From a virus: a DNA stretch of 41,357 nt. Each line of letters opens with the position of its first letter. The stretch's first letter is position 1. Positions 1-7,412 of this stretch are shown here, in pieces. The notes beneath the pieces are model-generated. The model did not search any database. It saw only the letters and a list, made by a program, of their open reading frames with translations, and was not told where the DNA came from. Position numbers and translations under genes: made by a program. The DNA lies in IMG/VR virus record IMGVR_UViG_3300033149_002390, positions 1 through 41,357 of that record. One strand, given 5' to 3'.

Positions 1-93
1 CACGAAATTATTATTAAAATTTTAGAGTTTATTATTGGCGCTGGTCTTGAAATTGTAATAGGTTATTTTCTTTTTGGATGGCTGGAAGTGTGA
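1..93 (+). CDS. Small membrane peptide, 3' part (left copy)
   Basis: This is the repeat copy of the end of the 32-aa peptide described at 41238-41336. Only codons 3 to the stop (TGA at 91-93) are present here, because the GTG start lies left of the window edge. It is hydrophobic and probably membrane-inserted. Confidence 0.5.
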   Translation, partial: HEIIIKILEFIIGAGLEIVIGYFLFGWLEV

Positions 94-114
94 AATGCTC
101 TATTCAATTATAAT
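1..114. repeat. Left copy of 114-bp direct terminal repeat
   Basis: These 114 bases are identical to 41244-41357. Joining the ends makes one continuous reading: the 32-codon gene that starts at 41238 and the gene that starts at 41338 both run through the junction. This means either an assembly overlap of a circular or circularly permuted genome, or a true short direct terminal repeat. Confidence 0.95.
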
Positions 115-166
115 CATAGTCCTGATAATTTTCTTTGCCTCTCGGAATGTGTATAAAGAAGGGTAA
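95..166 (+). CDS. 23-aa hydrophobic membrane peptide
   Basis: The ATG at 95 lies one base after the stop of the preceding small peptide (TGA at 91-93). The product is 23 residues: a run rich in Ile, Leu, Val and Phe from residue 2 to about 15, followed by a polar basic tail with Arg and Lys. This is the shape of a single-pass membrane micro-protein. Its end overlaps the ribosome site (AAGAAGG) of the methyltransferase fragment that follows, which suggests translational coupling. The first 20 bases are repeated at 41338-41357. No family is recognised; holin-like or toxin-like roles are only guesses. Confidence 0.5.
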   Translation: MLYSIIIIVLIIFFASRNVYKEG

Positions 167-173
167 AAACATT

Positions 174-395
174 ATGACCGGCTCATTCAAGACGCCTAAC
201 GAACAAACAATACTAATTCCCTTTGCAGGCAGTGGTAGCGAAATCATTGGTGCAATCAAGGCGGGATTTAAGAACATTAAAGCGTGCGAAATAAATCCTG
301 AGTATGTTGAAATTGCGAAAGGTCGAATAGAATACTGGCGTAAAGAATTCGATAAGAAAAAAGGATTATTCGAGCTAATGGAAGGAAAACTATGA
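174..395 (+). CDS. Motif-I-only fragment of a beta-class DNA methyltransferase
   Basis: The 73-aa product starts at the ATG at 174, behind AAGAAGG. It contains the C-terminal AdoMet-binding half of an N4/N6 DNA methyltransferase: the ILIPFAGSGSE motif (motif I, residues about 13-23), then the second strand ending CEINPEY and a helix with AKGRIEYW. In beta-class enzymes this half follows the catalytic DPPY half. Here no DPPY motif exists upstream, so the protein cannot methylate alone. The next gene overlaps by 4 bases (ATGA) and encodes a complete enzyme of the same class. It is either a decayed remnant or a retained accessory subunit; the intact ribosome site and coupling favour expression. 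Confidence 0.75.
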   Translation: MTGSFKTPNEQTILIPFAGSGSEIIGAIKAGFKNIKACEINPEYVEIAKGRIEYWRKEFDKKKGLFELMEGKL

Positions 396-1216
396 GCTGG
401 AAAGAAATATTCCCAAAAGATAGTATTTATTATGAAACAAAATACGGTATTTTGTATTGTGGAGATTGTTTAGAGATTATGCCTAAATTTCCTGAAAAAA
501 TATTTGATGCTATAATAACAGACCCTCCTTATGGAACTACTGCTTGTAAATGGGATACAGTTATACCTTTTGAAGATATGTGGAGAGAATTAAAAAGAAT
601 AAGAAAAGATAGAACTCCTATTGTATTATTTGGTAGTGAACCTTTTAGTAGTTATTTAAGAATTAGTAATATTAAAGAGTATAAATATGATTGGGTATGG
701 AATAAAATAAGCGGTGTAAATTTTCTAAATATTAAGAACCGTCCGTTTAAAACGCACGAGAATATTATTATTTTCGCTGACAATGCAAATTTTACATTTA
801 ATCCCATAAGAACCCCAAGAAGTCCGAAATCATTGTTACGGCAACCCAAAGGCAAAAAGCGCATAATAAAAAGAAAAGGGCATATAGAAGTTTATGACAC
901 AAAATTAGAAAGTGTTATAGAAATTCTGTCTGATGGATTAAAGCACCCTGTAAGTATTATAACTTTTTCTCGGGCGGAGAAGGGACGGTATAAATATAAG
1001 CATCCCACTAAAAAGCCGTTAGCGCTTTTGGAATATCTTGTAAAAACTTATACAAATGAGGGTGATTTAGTATTAGACTTTACTTGTGGTAGTGGAACTA
1101 CCTTAGTAGCTTGTGAAAAATTAAACAGAAGGTGGATAGGCATAGAAATAAATAAAGAGTATTGTGAAATTGCCGTTAACCGTGTTAAAGAATGGGAAAA
1201 CACTCTATTTTGTTGA
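392..1216 (+). CDS. Beta-class N4/N6 DNA methyltransferase
   Basis: 274 aa, complete. The catalytic motif TDPPYGTT lies at residues 43-50, followed by the central target-recognition part. The C-terminal AdoMet pocket begins with HPTKKPLALLEYL, continues to LDFTCGSGTTLVAC (motif I) and ends GIEINKEYCEIA. This DPPY-before-FxGxG order defines beta-class adenine-N6 or cytosine-N4 enzymes acting on double-stranded DNA. No restriction endonuclease is nearby, so the likely role is protecting phage DNA from host restriction. The target site cannot be read from sequence. The start overlaps the stop of the upstream methyltransferase fragment. Confidence 0.9.
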   Translation: MSWKEIFPKDSIYYETKYGILYCGDCLEIMPKFPEKIFDAIITDPPYGTTACKWDTVIPFEDMWRELKRIRKDRTPIVLFGSEPFSSYLRISNIKEYKYDWVWNKISGVNFLNIKNRPFKTHENIIIFADNANFTFNPIRTPRSPKSLLRQPKGKKRIIKRKGHIEVYDTKLESVIEILSDGLKHPVSIITFSRAEKGRYKYKHPTKKPLALLEYLVKTYTNEGDLVLDFTCGSGTTLVACEKLNRRWIGIEINKEYCEIAVNRVKEWENTLFC

Positions 1217-1229
1217 GAGGAACAATAAA

Positions 1230-1577
1230 ATGAATAAACAGCTGTTTAACGAAGAACAAGATTTTTCTATTCGACGACAAGCTGAAGAAATACTGGGAAA
1301 AGCTGTTAAAGAAATAAATGGGCATACCTATTTGCGAGGCTACATTTTCATCTTGCAATCTATTGCGAAAGATATTGATAAGCATATTGCATCGGAAAAC
1401 TCAAAGAACGATAAACTAATTAGCGCAATAAATCGACTTAACAAAAATGTTAAACAATTATCTGATGCGGTTTCAGGAATTTTCAAAACACAACAGCAGT
1501 TATTCGACATCAATAGAACATTAAGAGAGAGAGTTGAACTACTGCATAAAGATATTTGCAAAATTGAGAGGAAATAG
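1230..1577 (+). CDS. Coiled-coil protein of unknown function
   Basis: 115 aa from the ATG at 1230, 11 bases after a GAGAGG ribosome site. A longer in-frame reading from 1164 would run into the methyltransferase gene and is less likely. The C-terminal two thirds are helical, with heptad-like hydrophobic spacing (INRLNKNVKQLSDAV, then LRERVELLHKDI), consistent with a coiled coil. No catalytic or metal motifs and no membrane segment are visible. The family is not recognised. Confidence 0.7.
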   Translation: MNKQLFNEEQDFSIRRQAEEILGKAVKEINGHTYLRGYIFILQSIAKDIDKHIASENSKNDKLISAINRLNKNVKQLSDAVSGIFKTQQQLFDINRTLRERVELLHKDICKIERK

Positions 1578-1753
1578 ATTATAGCGGATTTTGGAATTAA
1601 CGATTATATATTACTTTGTATTACAATTTATTTTATAGTGGACTGATAGCATTTTATGTTGTAAAGTTAAAATAGAACAGGGTTGATGATTAAAGATGTG
1701 CTTAAAAACAGTCGAAAACAAGATTAAACTATTTAAGAGAAAGGGTTGATGCA
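1578..1753. other. AT-rich intergenic gap
   Basis: A 176-base gap between two co-oriented genes. The phrase GGGTTGATG occurs twice in related form (about 1680 and 1744). A 17-codon reading (1696-1749) ends at the ribosome site of the next gene, but I do not call it. No clear promoter or terminator is seen. Confidence 0.4.
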
Positions 1754-2011
1754 ATGACAAAAATTGAAGACTTAAAATCGATGAAAGAAAATGTTCAGAT
1801 TGCTATTGGAAAAGCAATCAAGATGATGGACGAATCGGAATCTGATGTTGAGCGGTTGAAGTTGAAAATGATTATTGCTCCTCTTAAACAAGCCCGCCGA
1901 GAAATTGACGATATGCTCCCTGCCGAGAAACCGCCGATGAGCGAGGAAGGTAAGGTTTGGTTCGATATAGCAAACTCAATCGCTCAAATTAAATTACAGG
2001 GGGTGTTATAA
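1754..2011 (+). CDS. Small acidic helical protein upstream of the exonuclease
   Basis: 85 aa, charged and predicted helical, with no Cys, no membrane segment and no recognised motif. The ATG follows GAAAGG. Its stop codon TAA shares its last A with the ATG of the YqaJ-type exonuclease (2011), so the two are translationally coupled. The position suggests an accessory to the recombination pair, but this is inference from context only. Confidence 0.75.
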   Translation: MTKIEDLKSMKENVQIAIGKAIKMMDESESDVERLKLKMIIAPLKQARREIDDMLPAEKPPMSEEGKVWFDIANSIAQIKLQGVL

Positions 2012-2946
2012 TGCCTATCACAGAAAAGCAAAAAAAAGAACGAAAGAAGCATATCGGGTCGAGTGATATGCCTGCCATTTTGGGCGTATCTCCGTTTGCG
2101 AGCGCTTATGATGTCTGGCTTGAAAAGACAGGTAAAGTTGAGCAGGGCGAAGCAAATCAAGCTATGCAGGCGGGAAACGCTCTCGAAGATTGGGTGTTAG
2201 ACCAAGCGGAAGCTGAATTAGGCGAGATGAAGCGAAATGTTCAGGCTATTTGTAAGGTTCTGCCTATCCTTGTAGCTAATGTTGATGCGGTGCGTAATCT
2301 CGATAGTTGCCCAGTTGAGGCGAAAACTGTCGGGCTGTATCACCCGTCGAGCGAGCGATGGGGCGAGCCCGGGACAGACCAAGTTCCTGATAGAGTAATT
2401 GTTCAGTGTGCGGTTCATCAAGCCTGTCTTGGAGTTGAGGATGTTTGTTTTGTGCCTGCCTTTATAGCTCATCGTGGATTGGTGATTTACGAGATACCAT
2501 ATTCAAAAGAATTATCGAATTTGATTGTTGATAAGGCTGGCGAGTTCTGGGAAAAGTATGTCGTCAAAGATATTCCGCCGGAAGATAGTTATGCGAGCCT
2601 CGATTATGTTAAGCGAATAATTAGAGTGCCAAAAAAGATAACAACAGTGCCTACAGATGTAATTAGCGAATGGATAACCGCAAAGGCTATGCTGAGAGAG
2701 TATGAGCAGCGAGAAAAAGAAGTAAGAGCTAAACTGTTGACGCTGCTTGAAGACGCTGAAGTTGGGATAGCAGAAGATAAAGAGTTTGGTGCTATTACGT
2801 ATTTTAAGCAATCACGTTCGAGTATAGACACTAAACGGCTGAAAGAGGAATATCCGGAAGTTTATAATAATGTTGTGCGTAGCTCGGAATATCGTGTTCC
2901 GAGATTTACTAAAAAAGTAGATAAATTTTTAGATGTAGAGGAGTAA
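2011..2946 (+). CDS. YqaJ-like viral recombinase/exonuclease (lambda Exo fold)
   Basis: 311 aa. The N-terminus has the YqaJ signature GSSDMPAILGVSPF (residues about 13-26), followed by an AGNALEDWVLDQA helix. The PD-(D/E)xK metal site appears as VANVDAV (Asp) and PVEAKTVG (Glu-x-Lys). This family digests one strand of double-stranded DNA 5'-to-3' and works with a single-strand annealing protein in phage recombination. The next gene, 5 bases downstream, encodes the probable partner. The C-terminal region (after residue 200) is helical and less conserved. RusA resolvase downstream completes a recombination set. Confidence 0.88.
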   Translation: MPITEKQKKERKKHIGSSDMPAILGVSPFASAYDVWLEKTGKVEQGEANQAMQAGNALEDWVLDQAEAELGEMKRNVQAICKVLPILVANVDAVRNLDSCPVEAKTVGLYHPSSERWGEPGTDQVPDRVIVQCAVHQACLGVEDVCFVPAFIAHRGLVIYEIPYSKELSNLIVDKAGEFWEKYVVKDIPPEDSYASLDYVKRIIRVPKKITTVPTDVISEWITAKAMLREYEQREKEVRAKLLTLLEDAEVGIAEDKEFGAITYFKQSRSSIDTKRLKEEYPEVYNNVVRSSEYRVPRFTKKVDKFLDVEE

Positions 2947-2951
2947 TTAAA

Positions 2952-3863
2952 ATGAAAGAAAACAAACAAAAACAAACAGTAGAAGCTGAAATAATGCCTG
3001 TCCAATCAGAGCAGGCTGGTATTGCAAGGGCGAGCGATTTTGGGGCTGTTAGCCGAGAACATCATCAGCCCTCAGCGCTTGAAATTGCAACGTCGAGGGT
3101 TGCACAAGAGGTTCAAGCTCAGATGGTCGTCGCAAAGAAGTTTCCACGCAACGAGGCGGTATCGTTCGATAAGATTATGCGAGCTTGTAAGCGTAAGGGT
3201 CTTGCGGAGCAATCTATGTATGCTTATCCGAAGGGCGGGACGTTAGTACAGGGTGCGTCAATACGTCTTGCAGAGGAGCTTGCCCGCGATTGGGGTAATA
3301 TTGATTTCGGGATTGTCGAGCTTGAGCAGAAACGAGGCGAAAGCGTAATGATGGCTTATTGCTGGGACTTAGAGACTAATGTAAGGCAAACAAAAGTCTT
3401 TACCGTTCCGCATAAGCGATATACGAAGAAGGGAGCGTATCCACTAACCGACCCGCGAGAGATTTATGAAATGACAGCAAATCAAGGTGCAAGGCGGTTA
3501 CGAGCTTGTATATTAGGCGTTATTCCGGGCGATGTGGTTGAGGCAGCAGTCGAGGAATGCAAAAAGACGTTAGCTGGCAATAATCAAGAACCTCTGACTG
3601 ACCGAGTGCGCAAAATGGTTGCTGCATTTAGCCAGATGGGCGTAACAGTCGAGCAAATCGAAAAGCGTCTCGGGCATAAACTCGATGCAACCACAGAAAT
3701 TGAGCTGGTAAATTTACGCTCGATATACACTTCAATCAAGGACAATATGGCGGATATTAGGGACTTCTTCCCGATAGAGGAAAGTTCTGAAAGCAAAAAA
3801 TCTGCTGTTGACAGTTTGGTTGACAAAGTTAAAAAAGGTGCTGGCAACGAGGAGAAAGATTAA
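2952..3863 (+). CDS. Probable single-strand annealing protein (RecT-like)
   Basis: 303 aa, starting behind GAGGAG immediately after the YqaJ exonuclease. The N-terminal 45 residues are polar and probably disordered. The core has a helix-rich start (ALEIATSRVAQEVQAQMVVA), a glycine turn (YPKGGTLVQGASIRLAEELA) and basic strands (TKVFTVPHKRYTKKGAYPL, NQGARRLRACILGVIPGD). The C-terminal part (VEQIEKRLGHKL with a following short helix) resembles the C-terminal domain seen in phage RecT proteins. Pairing with YqaJ is the classic exonuclease/annealase arrangement. I am confident of the role from context, less so of the exact family. The stop overlaps the next start (ATGA-type). Confidence 0.7.
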   Translation: MKENKQKQTVEAEIMPVQSEQAGIARASDFGAVSREHHQPSALEIATSRVAQEVQAQMVVAKKFPRNEAVSFDKIMRACKRKGLAEQSMYAYPKGGTLVQGASIRLAEELARDWGNIDFGIVELEQKRGESVMMAYCWDLETNVRQTKVFTVPHKRYTKKGAYPLTDPREIYEMTANQGARRLRACILGVIPGDVVEAAVEECKKTLAGNNQEPLTDRVRKMVAAFSQMGVTVEQIEKRLGHKLDATTEIELVNLRSIYTSIKDNMADIRDFFPIEESSESKKSAVDSLVDKVKKGAGNEEKD

Positions 3864-4072
3864 TGAGCAAAATAAAGATTGAGATTTATCCGTATGAGAA
3901 CTTTGGTTGGTCATTTCGAATTGTATCTCGCAATGTGATTTTGCTCGATAGCGACCAAGTGTGGGATTCGGCTAATAGGGCGAAAGCAGAGGCTAAACGA
4001 GTGGTTGAGCAGATAAAGAATGCGGTAATAACCAAAATAGATATTTTAGGGGATGAATTTAAGGTAGCATAG
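3863..4072 (+). CDS. Small hypothetical protein (69 aa)
   Basis: 69 aa, overlapping the stop of the annealing protein by one base and preceded by GAGGAG. The product reads as short beta strands (KIKIEIYPYENFGWSFRIV) followed by one helix (ANRAKAEAKRVVEQIKNAV) and a final strand, a compact alpha/beta shape similar to YegP-type (DUF1508) domains such as the one at 35268. No active-site residues can be named. It is in the recombination operon. Confidence 0.7.
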   Translation: MSKIKIEIYPYENFGWSFRIVSRNVILLDSDQVWDSANRAKAEAKRVVEQIKNAVITKIDILGDEFKVA

Positions 4073-4084
4073 AAAGGAAAAACA

Positions 4085-4273
4085 ATGACTAAATTAGAGA
4101 AATTAAATGTAGAGGAGTTTAAGTTGCAGTTGGCGGATTTAATTAAAGCTGCGATTGATTTGCCATCTGGATACGAAGCAATTAAGGTTTCCGTCTTGCA
4201 TTTAGCTGAAGAGTTTGAACGAATTGAAAAGTTGCGAAAGGAAGCGAAAAATGGAAAACTTGTTAATAGTTAG
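4085..4273 (+). CDS. Small helical hypothetical protein (62 aa)
   Basis: 62 aa, starting behind AGAAAGGA. Almost entirely helical and amphipathic (LEKLNVEEFKLQLADLIKAA, then HLAEEFERIEKLRKEA). No recognised family. Its last 23 bases overlap the start of a tiny membrane peptide at 4251 in another frame, suggesting coupled expression. Confidence 0.65.
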   Translation: MTKLEKLNVEEFKLQLADLIKAAIDLPSGYEAIKVSVLHLAEEFERIEKLRKEAKNGKLVNS

Positions 4274-4343
4274 CGATATGACGTATAGCTTGTTTGTAAT
4301 CGCAATGGTATGTTTAATATTTGTTATCACGAAGGGAGAATAG
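4251..4343 (+). CDS. 30-aa single-pass membrane peptide
   Basis: The ATG at 4251 sits behind AAAGGAAG, inside the end of the upstream gene. The 30-aa product has one hydrophobic stretch (YSLFVIAMVCLIFVI, residues about 12-26) and ends with the polar TKGE, so it is a predicted single-span membrane peptide. The stop is 1 base before the ATG of the next gene. The tight overlap on both sides and a real ribosome site support it. Function unknown. Confidence 0.55.
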   Translation: MENLLIVSDMTYSLFVIAMVCLIFVITKGE

Positions 4344-4344
4344 A

Positions 4345-4608
4345 ATGAGTGGGGTTGCAATTGAAAAAAGCAATCTCGAATACATCGCTGAAAGGATTGC
4401 GGAGCTGGCGAAAAAGTATATCAGCGCAGAAAAGGGCAATCCGTATTATTTCGAGGATATTGAAAATCTTGAGGCTCATATCGAAAAGGCGATTGAGGAA
4501 TATGACAAGAACGAGATTATCGATATGCTTCATCTAACCAATGAAATTTTCGAGCTGACGAAAGAGGCGCTTAAGGAATATTTTCCCGAAAAAGAGCATA
4601 GTTGGTAA
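4345..4608 (+). CDS. Acidic helical hypothetical protein (87 aa)
   Basis: 87 aa from the ATG at 4345, 7 bases after GAAGGGAG; the longer TTG reading from 4321 lacks such a site. The product is acidic and helical (ERIAELAKKYISAEKG, IENLEAHIEKAIEEYDKNE), without Cys or membrane segments. It belongs to the small-protein string downstream of the recombinase. Function unknown. Confidence 0.7.
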   Translation: MSGVAIEKSNLEYIAERIAELAKKYISAEKGNPYYFEDIENLEAHIEKAIEEYDKNEIIDMLHLTNEIFELTKEALKEYFPEKEHSW

Positions 4609-4629
4609 TTGTAGCAAGGAGAATAAGAG

Positions 4630-5439
4630 ATGAAGAAATACGAGTTGATTAAAGACGAGTCTATTGATTGGAATGGACGACGCTTGTATAGGATTAGAGC
4701 ACTTCGTGATATTCCTGATGTAGGGGTAGGGGAGGGCGATAAAGGTGGATATATAGGGAAGGAAGATAATCTTTCGCACAAGGGCAATGCTTGGGTAGGC
4801 AGTAATGCTCGGGTATATGATAATGCTTGGATAGGTGGTAATGCGCAGGTATATGATAATGCTTGGGTAGGTGGCAATGCTTGGGTATATGATAATGCAC
4901 ATGTACATGGCAATGCTTGGATATATGGTGATGCACATGTAAGGGGTAATGCTTGGGTGGATGGTAATGCTTGGGTGTATGGTGAGGCTCGGGTAGGTGG
5001 TAATGCTCGGGTGTCTAACACTGTTTATGTAGGTAGTGGTTTTTTGTATAAAAAAGAGCCTAAAAATAGACTTGAAAAAATCAGATACCATCTTGCGGTG
5101 CAGCTTGGAATTTACCCCATTGAGGATTATGTAATTCTCTACAAGAGGGTTTGTAAGATGGGTAACAACACTTATTGCTCCAATTACGATGTGATGTTTA
5201 CGTATAAAATTGGCGAATGGGCAGAAGAAAAAGATCCTGATATGTCCAATGAAAGTTGTGCAAGGGGTATTCATCTGTCAACACCACTTTATTGGGAGAG
5301 AGGAGATGCTCTTATAGCTTGTAAAGTGATGCTCGAAGACATTATCACAGTGCAAGAAGGTAAGGTGAGGTGCAAAAAGTGTTTACCTGTTAAGGAAATA
5401 AAAATGTTTTCAAGCAAGGAGGAAGACAAAAATGTATAA
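4630..5439 (+). CDS. Hexapeptide-repeat (NAxVxG) phage protein
   Basis: 269 aa. Residues 1-45 match a phage N-terminal module (ending DKGGYIGKEDNLSHKGN). Residues about 52-128 are about thirteen hexapeptide-type repeats of the form NAWVYD, NAHVHG, NARVGG, expected to form a short left-handed or polymer-forming beta helix. The C-terminal 120 residues form a separate domain (SNESCARGIHLSTPLYW and two more Cys), similar to domains that follow such repeats in other phages. The gene starts behind AAGGAG. It may be an assembly or scaffolding-like factor; the true function is not known to me. The repeats are almost exact at the DNA level. Confidence 0.75.
   Translation: MKKYELIKDESIDWNGRRLYRIRALRDIPDVGVGEGDKGGYIGKEDNLSHKGNAWVGSNARVYDNAWIGGNAQVYDNAWVGGNAWVYDNAHVHGNAWIYGDAHVRGNAWVDGNAWVYGEARVGGNARVSNTVYVGSGFLYKKEPKNRLEKIRYHLAVQLGIYPIEDYVILYKRVCKMGNNTYCSNYDVMFTYKIGEWAEEKDPDMSNESCARGIHLSTPLYWERGDALIACKVMLEDIITVQEGKVRCKKCLPVKEIKMFSSKEEDKNV
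4783..5013 (+). repeat. Tandem 18-bp imperfect repeats inside the hexapeptide gene
   Basis: The unit GGTAATGCTTGGGTATAT (18 bases, six codons) recurs about thirteen times with small changes. The homogeneity suggests slippage or unequal crossover, so the copy number may vary between isolates. Confidence 0.85.
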
Positions 5440-5875
5440 CTGGATATTCTTGCCGTTGTTGCTTACATCGCAATCTCCTACCAATAATGAGAGCTACCGT
5501 TATAGCTGGTTTGAGGTTTTCGATGCGCTTGCTTGGAAGGAGAGCAATCACGGGCAAAATACTACATCTGAACGAGCAAAGAAGGAAAACGCAGTTGGAT
5601 GGTATCAAATACGCCCGATTTACGTTCGAGACGTAAACCGAATATTGAAGTTGCAGGGCAAAAAGAAACGCTTTAAGCTCGAGGACAGAAAGTCAAAGCA
5701 CAAATCAGAACAGATGATTAAAATCTTGACTACGTTTTACATCAAACACTACAAGCTACCTTTGACGGTCGAGAATGTTGCACGGATACATAACGGCGGG
5801 GCAAAGGGCTGGAAAAAGAAATCAACGCTGAAGTATTGGCAAGCTGTTCGGGATTATCTATTAAAGAGGAAGTAA
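5432..5875 (+). CDS. Lytic transglycosylase-like endolysin
   Basis: 147 aa. The N-terminus MYNWIFLPLLLTSQS looks like a short signal or membrane anchor. The rest fits the goose-lysozyme/SLT fold: catalytic Glu37 in ALAWKESNHG, the AVGWYQIRP motif around residue 60 and the RIHNGGAKGW motif near residue 118, all typical of soluble lytic transglycosylases that cleave the MurNAc-GlcNAc bond. It overlaps the end of the hexapeptide gene by 8 bases. It could be the lysis enzyme or a virion-borne muralytic protein; its distance from the membrane-protein cluster at 34-36 kb leaves this open. Confidence 0.82.
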   Translation: MYNWIFLPLLLTSQSPTNNESYRYSWFEVFDALAWKESNHGQNTTSERAKKENAVGWYQIRPIYVRDVNRILKLQGKKKRFKLEDRKSKHKSEQMIKILTTFYIKHYKLPLTVENVARIHNGGAKGWKKKSTLKYWQAVRDYLLKRK

Positions 5876-5876
5876 T

Positions 5877-6305
5877 ATGCAATGGTCAATAACAATACCA
5901 ATAATGCCACAGGCAAAGCAGTCTTTTCGTTATGCGTCAGTTAATAACAAGATTATTCGCTATCAGCCGAAAGGGAAGACAAATTATGTCGGAGCAATAA
6001 AGACGTATGCAATGAGTAAGCGCCCGGAGCGGTTGCTCGAAGGCGCGCTTGTCTTGTCAGTAACGTTCGTATTTCCGTTTATTAGCAAGCACGGCAAGAG
6101 ATTGCGAGAGCAGGTAATAAATAATGAAAAAAGGCTTGTCAAGACTACAAAGCCTGATTTAGATAATTTACTTAAGCCTATCAAGGATGCCCTCAAAGGC
6201 GTTGTCTATGCAGACGATAATCAAATATCGGCGTATTATAAGATTGATAAGATATATGGCGAGAGCGGAAAAATAGAAATCAATGTTCGTGAAATAGGAG
6301 AATAA
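5877..6305 (+). CDS. rusA: RusA-like Holliday junction resolvase
   Basis: 142 aa, the usual RusA length (about 120-140). The signature KPDLDNLLKPIKDALKG (residues 92-108) followed by VVYADDNQI (109-117) supplies the conserved acidic residues that bind metal in RusA. The N-terminus (IPIMPQAKQSFRY) matches the family's first strand. RusA dimers cut four-way junctions; in a phage this resolves recombination and replication intermediates before packaging, consistent with the YqaJ/annealase pair upstream. The start is one base after the transglycosylase stop. Confidence 0.92.
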   Translation: MQWSITIPIMPQAKQSFRYASVNNKIIRYQPKGKTNYVGAIKTYAMSKRPERLLEGALVLSVTFVFPFISKHGKRLREQVINNEKRLVKTTKPDLDNLLKPIKDALKGVVYADDNQISAYYKIDKIYGESGKIEINVREIGE

Positions 6306-6307
6306 CA

Positions 6308-7288
6308 GTGAATAAAGATGAAGCTCGGCAATTAGCGAAATTAGTGATATTGCAGTCAAACGAAACCCTGATTGATAACATTGCGCAGGCATTGCTTTCT
6401 ATTGAGCCAAAACCAGAACCTACCCCGCAACCAGAGCCAGTAGTTGATATGAAACCTATCATAAATTTTGTTACGGGCGGGACATCGACAAAGCGCTATA
6501 TTGATGGACAGCGAAATGCAAATGTTATGGTTGACAATAAATTCCGTGGTGTTTATCGAATAACAAATTGTGAGAATTTACGGTTCTTCTTCGATGGCAA
6601 TGCACCGCATAAGATTATTCTTGACATCAGAGATTGCAAAAATATTCGGTTTAAGGATATGTTTTTGTTGTCCGATGGTGATAAAGCTGGTTCGAGTTAT
6701 GGCTTAACAATGATAAAAGACTCACAAGATATTCGATTTGAAAATCCGCGTATTGAAATGAAACAACCTGCAGGTGGACAGTATGAAAAAGAAACTGATA
6801 TACACGGATTTTCGATATTGAGGAATTGCTCCAATATTATAATCAATGAAGGTTACATTGACGGTTGTTATGGCGACGGCATTCAAATTCACGGCGAGAA
6901 CATTCGAGACATTGTAGTTGGCAAAAGTAAATTTTATAAGTGTTGGGAAAACGGAATTGACGTTAAGGATGGTGAGAATGTAAAAGTGTTAGATTGTGAG
7001 TTTGTAGGTTTTTCTATTCCTAAAAGCGAAAGTTCCGACGGAGCTGCTGTTTGTTTTCACGACAGAGCGAGAGAAGCGATAGTTAATCAATGTGTATTTG
7101 TAAGCTGCAGAAAAGGTGTGCGTATAAATTGTAATGGCGAATTTTGTGTTTACGGTAATTATTTTGGTAACTGTAATATTGGCATCCATTGTTGGGATAA
7201 GCCAACTATCCGTTTGCGGGATAATACGCACGAAGATGTAATCGCAGAGCTATTGAATGATGGCAATGCAAAAATAATAAGGGAATAA
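6308..7288 (+). CDS. Right-handed parallel beta-helix protein
   Basis: 326 aa with a GTG start behind AGGAGAATAACA. Residues 1-33 are helical, followed by a Pro-rich linker (EPKPEPTPQPEPVVD). The remainder shows repeating strands with Asn/Cys ladders (NCENLRFFFDG, DCKNIRFKDMF, NCSNIIINEGYIDG, DVKDGENVKVLDCEFVG), typical of pectate-lyase-like beta helices used in phage tailspikes, depolymerases and some cell-surface proteins. Its place far from the tail genes is unusual. I cannot identify catalytic residues. A structured terminator-like element begins at its stop codon. Confidence 0.78.
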   Translation: MNKDEARQLAKLVILQSNETLIDNIAQALLSIEPKPEPTPQPEPVVDMKPIINFVTGGTSTKRYIDGQRNANVMVDNKFRGVYRITNCENLRFFFDGNAPHKIILDIRDCKNIRFKDMFLLSDGDKAGSSYGLTMIKDSQDIRFENPRIEMKQPAGGQYEKETDIHGFSILRNCSNIIINEGYIDGCYGDGIQIHGENIRDIVVGKSKFYKCWENGIDVKDGENVKVLDCEFVGFSIPKSESSDGAAVCFHDRAREAIVNQCVFVSCRKGVRINCNGEFCVYGNYFGNCNIGIHCWDKPTIRLRDNTHEDVIAELLNDGNAKIIRE

Positions 7289-7390
7289 CCGCCCGATAGC
7301 GTATTAGGTGTGTTGCCTAATGCGGAGTATTAACGAAAACAAGGTTTTGCATTTTTCTATCAACTTTTATTGTCGGGCGGTTCGTTTTAA
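7287..7390 (+). terminator. Three-way-junction RNA or complex terminator
   Basis: A 12-bp stem (7287-7298 with 7371-7382; core CCGCCCGA/TCGGGCGG) closes two inner hairpins: CGTATTAGG/CCTAATGCG (7300-7308 with 7316-7324) and AAAAC/GTTTT (7336-7340 with 7344-7348). TTCGTTTTAATAATT follows. It starts on the stop codon of the beta-helix gene. A terminator is the simplest reading, but the three-way junction is more elaborate than needed. Confidence 0.6.
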
Positions 7391-7412
7391 TAATTAAAAG
7401 AAAGGTGCTAAA

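Noticed and set aside
1696-1749. A 17-codon peptide gene
   Set aside because: Too short and without a proper ribosome site; noted only in the gap description.
4534-5274. Long minus-strand readings opposite the hexapeptide gene
   Set aside because: They mirror the tandem repeats of the real gene, giving low-complexity Thr/Ile/Pro or His-rich products without ribosome sites.
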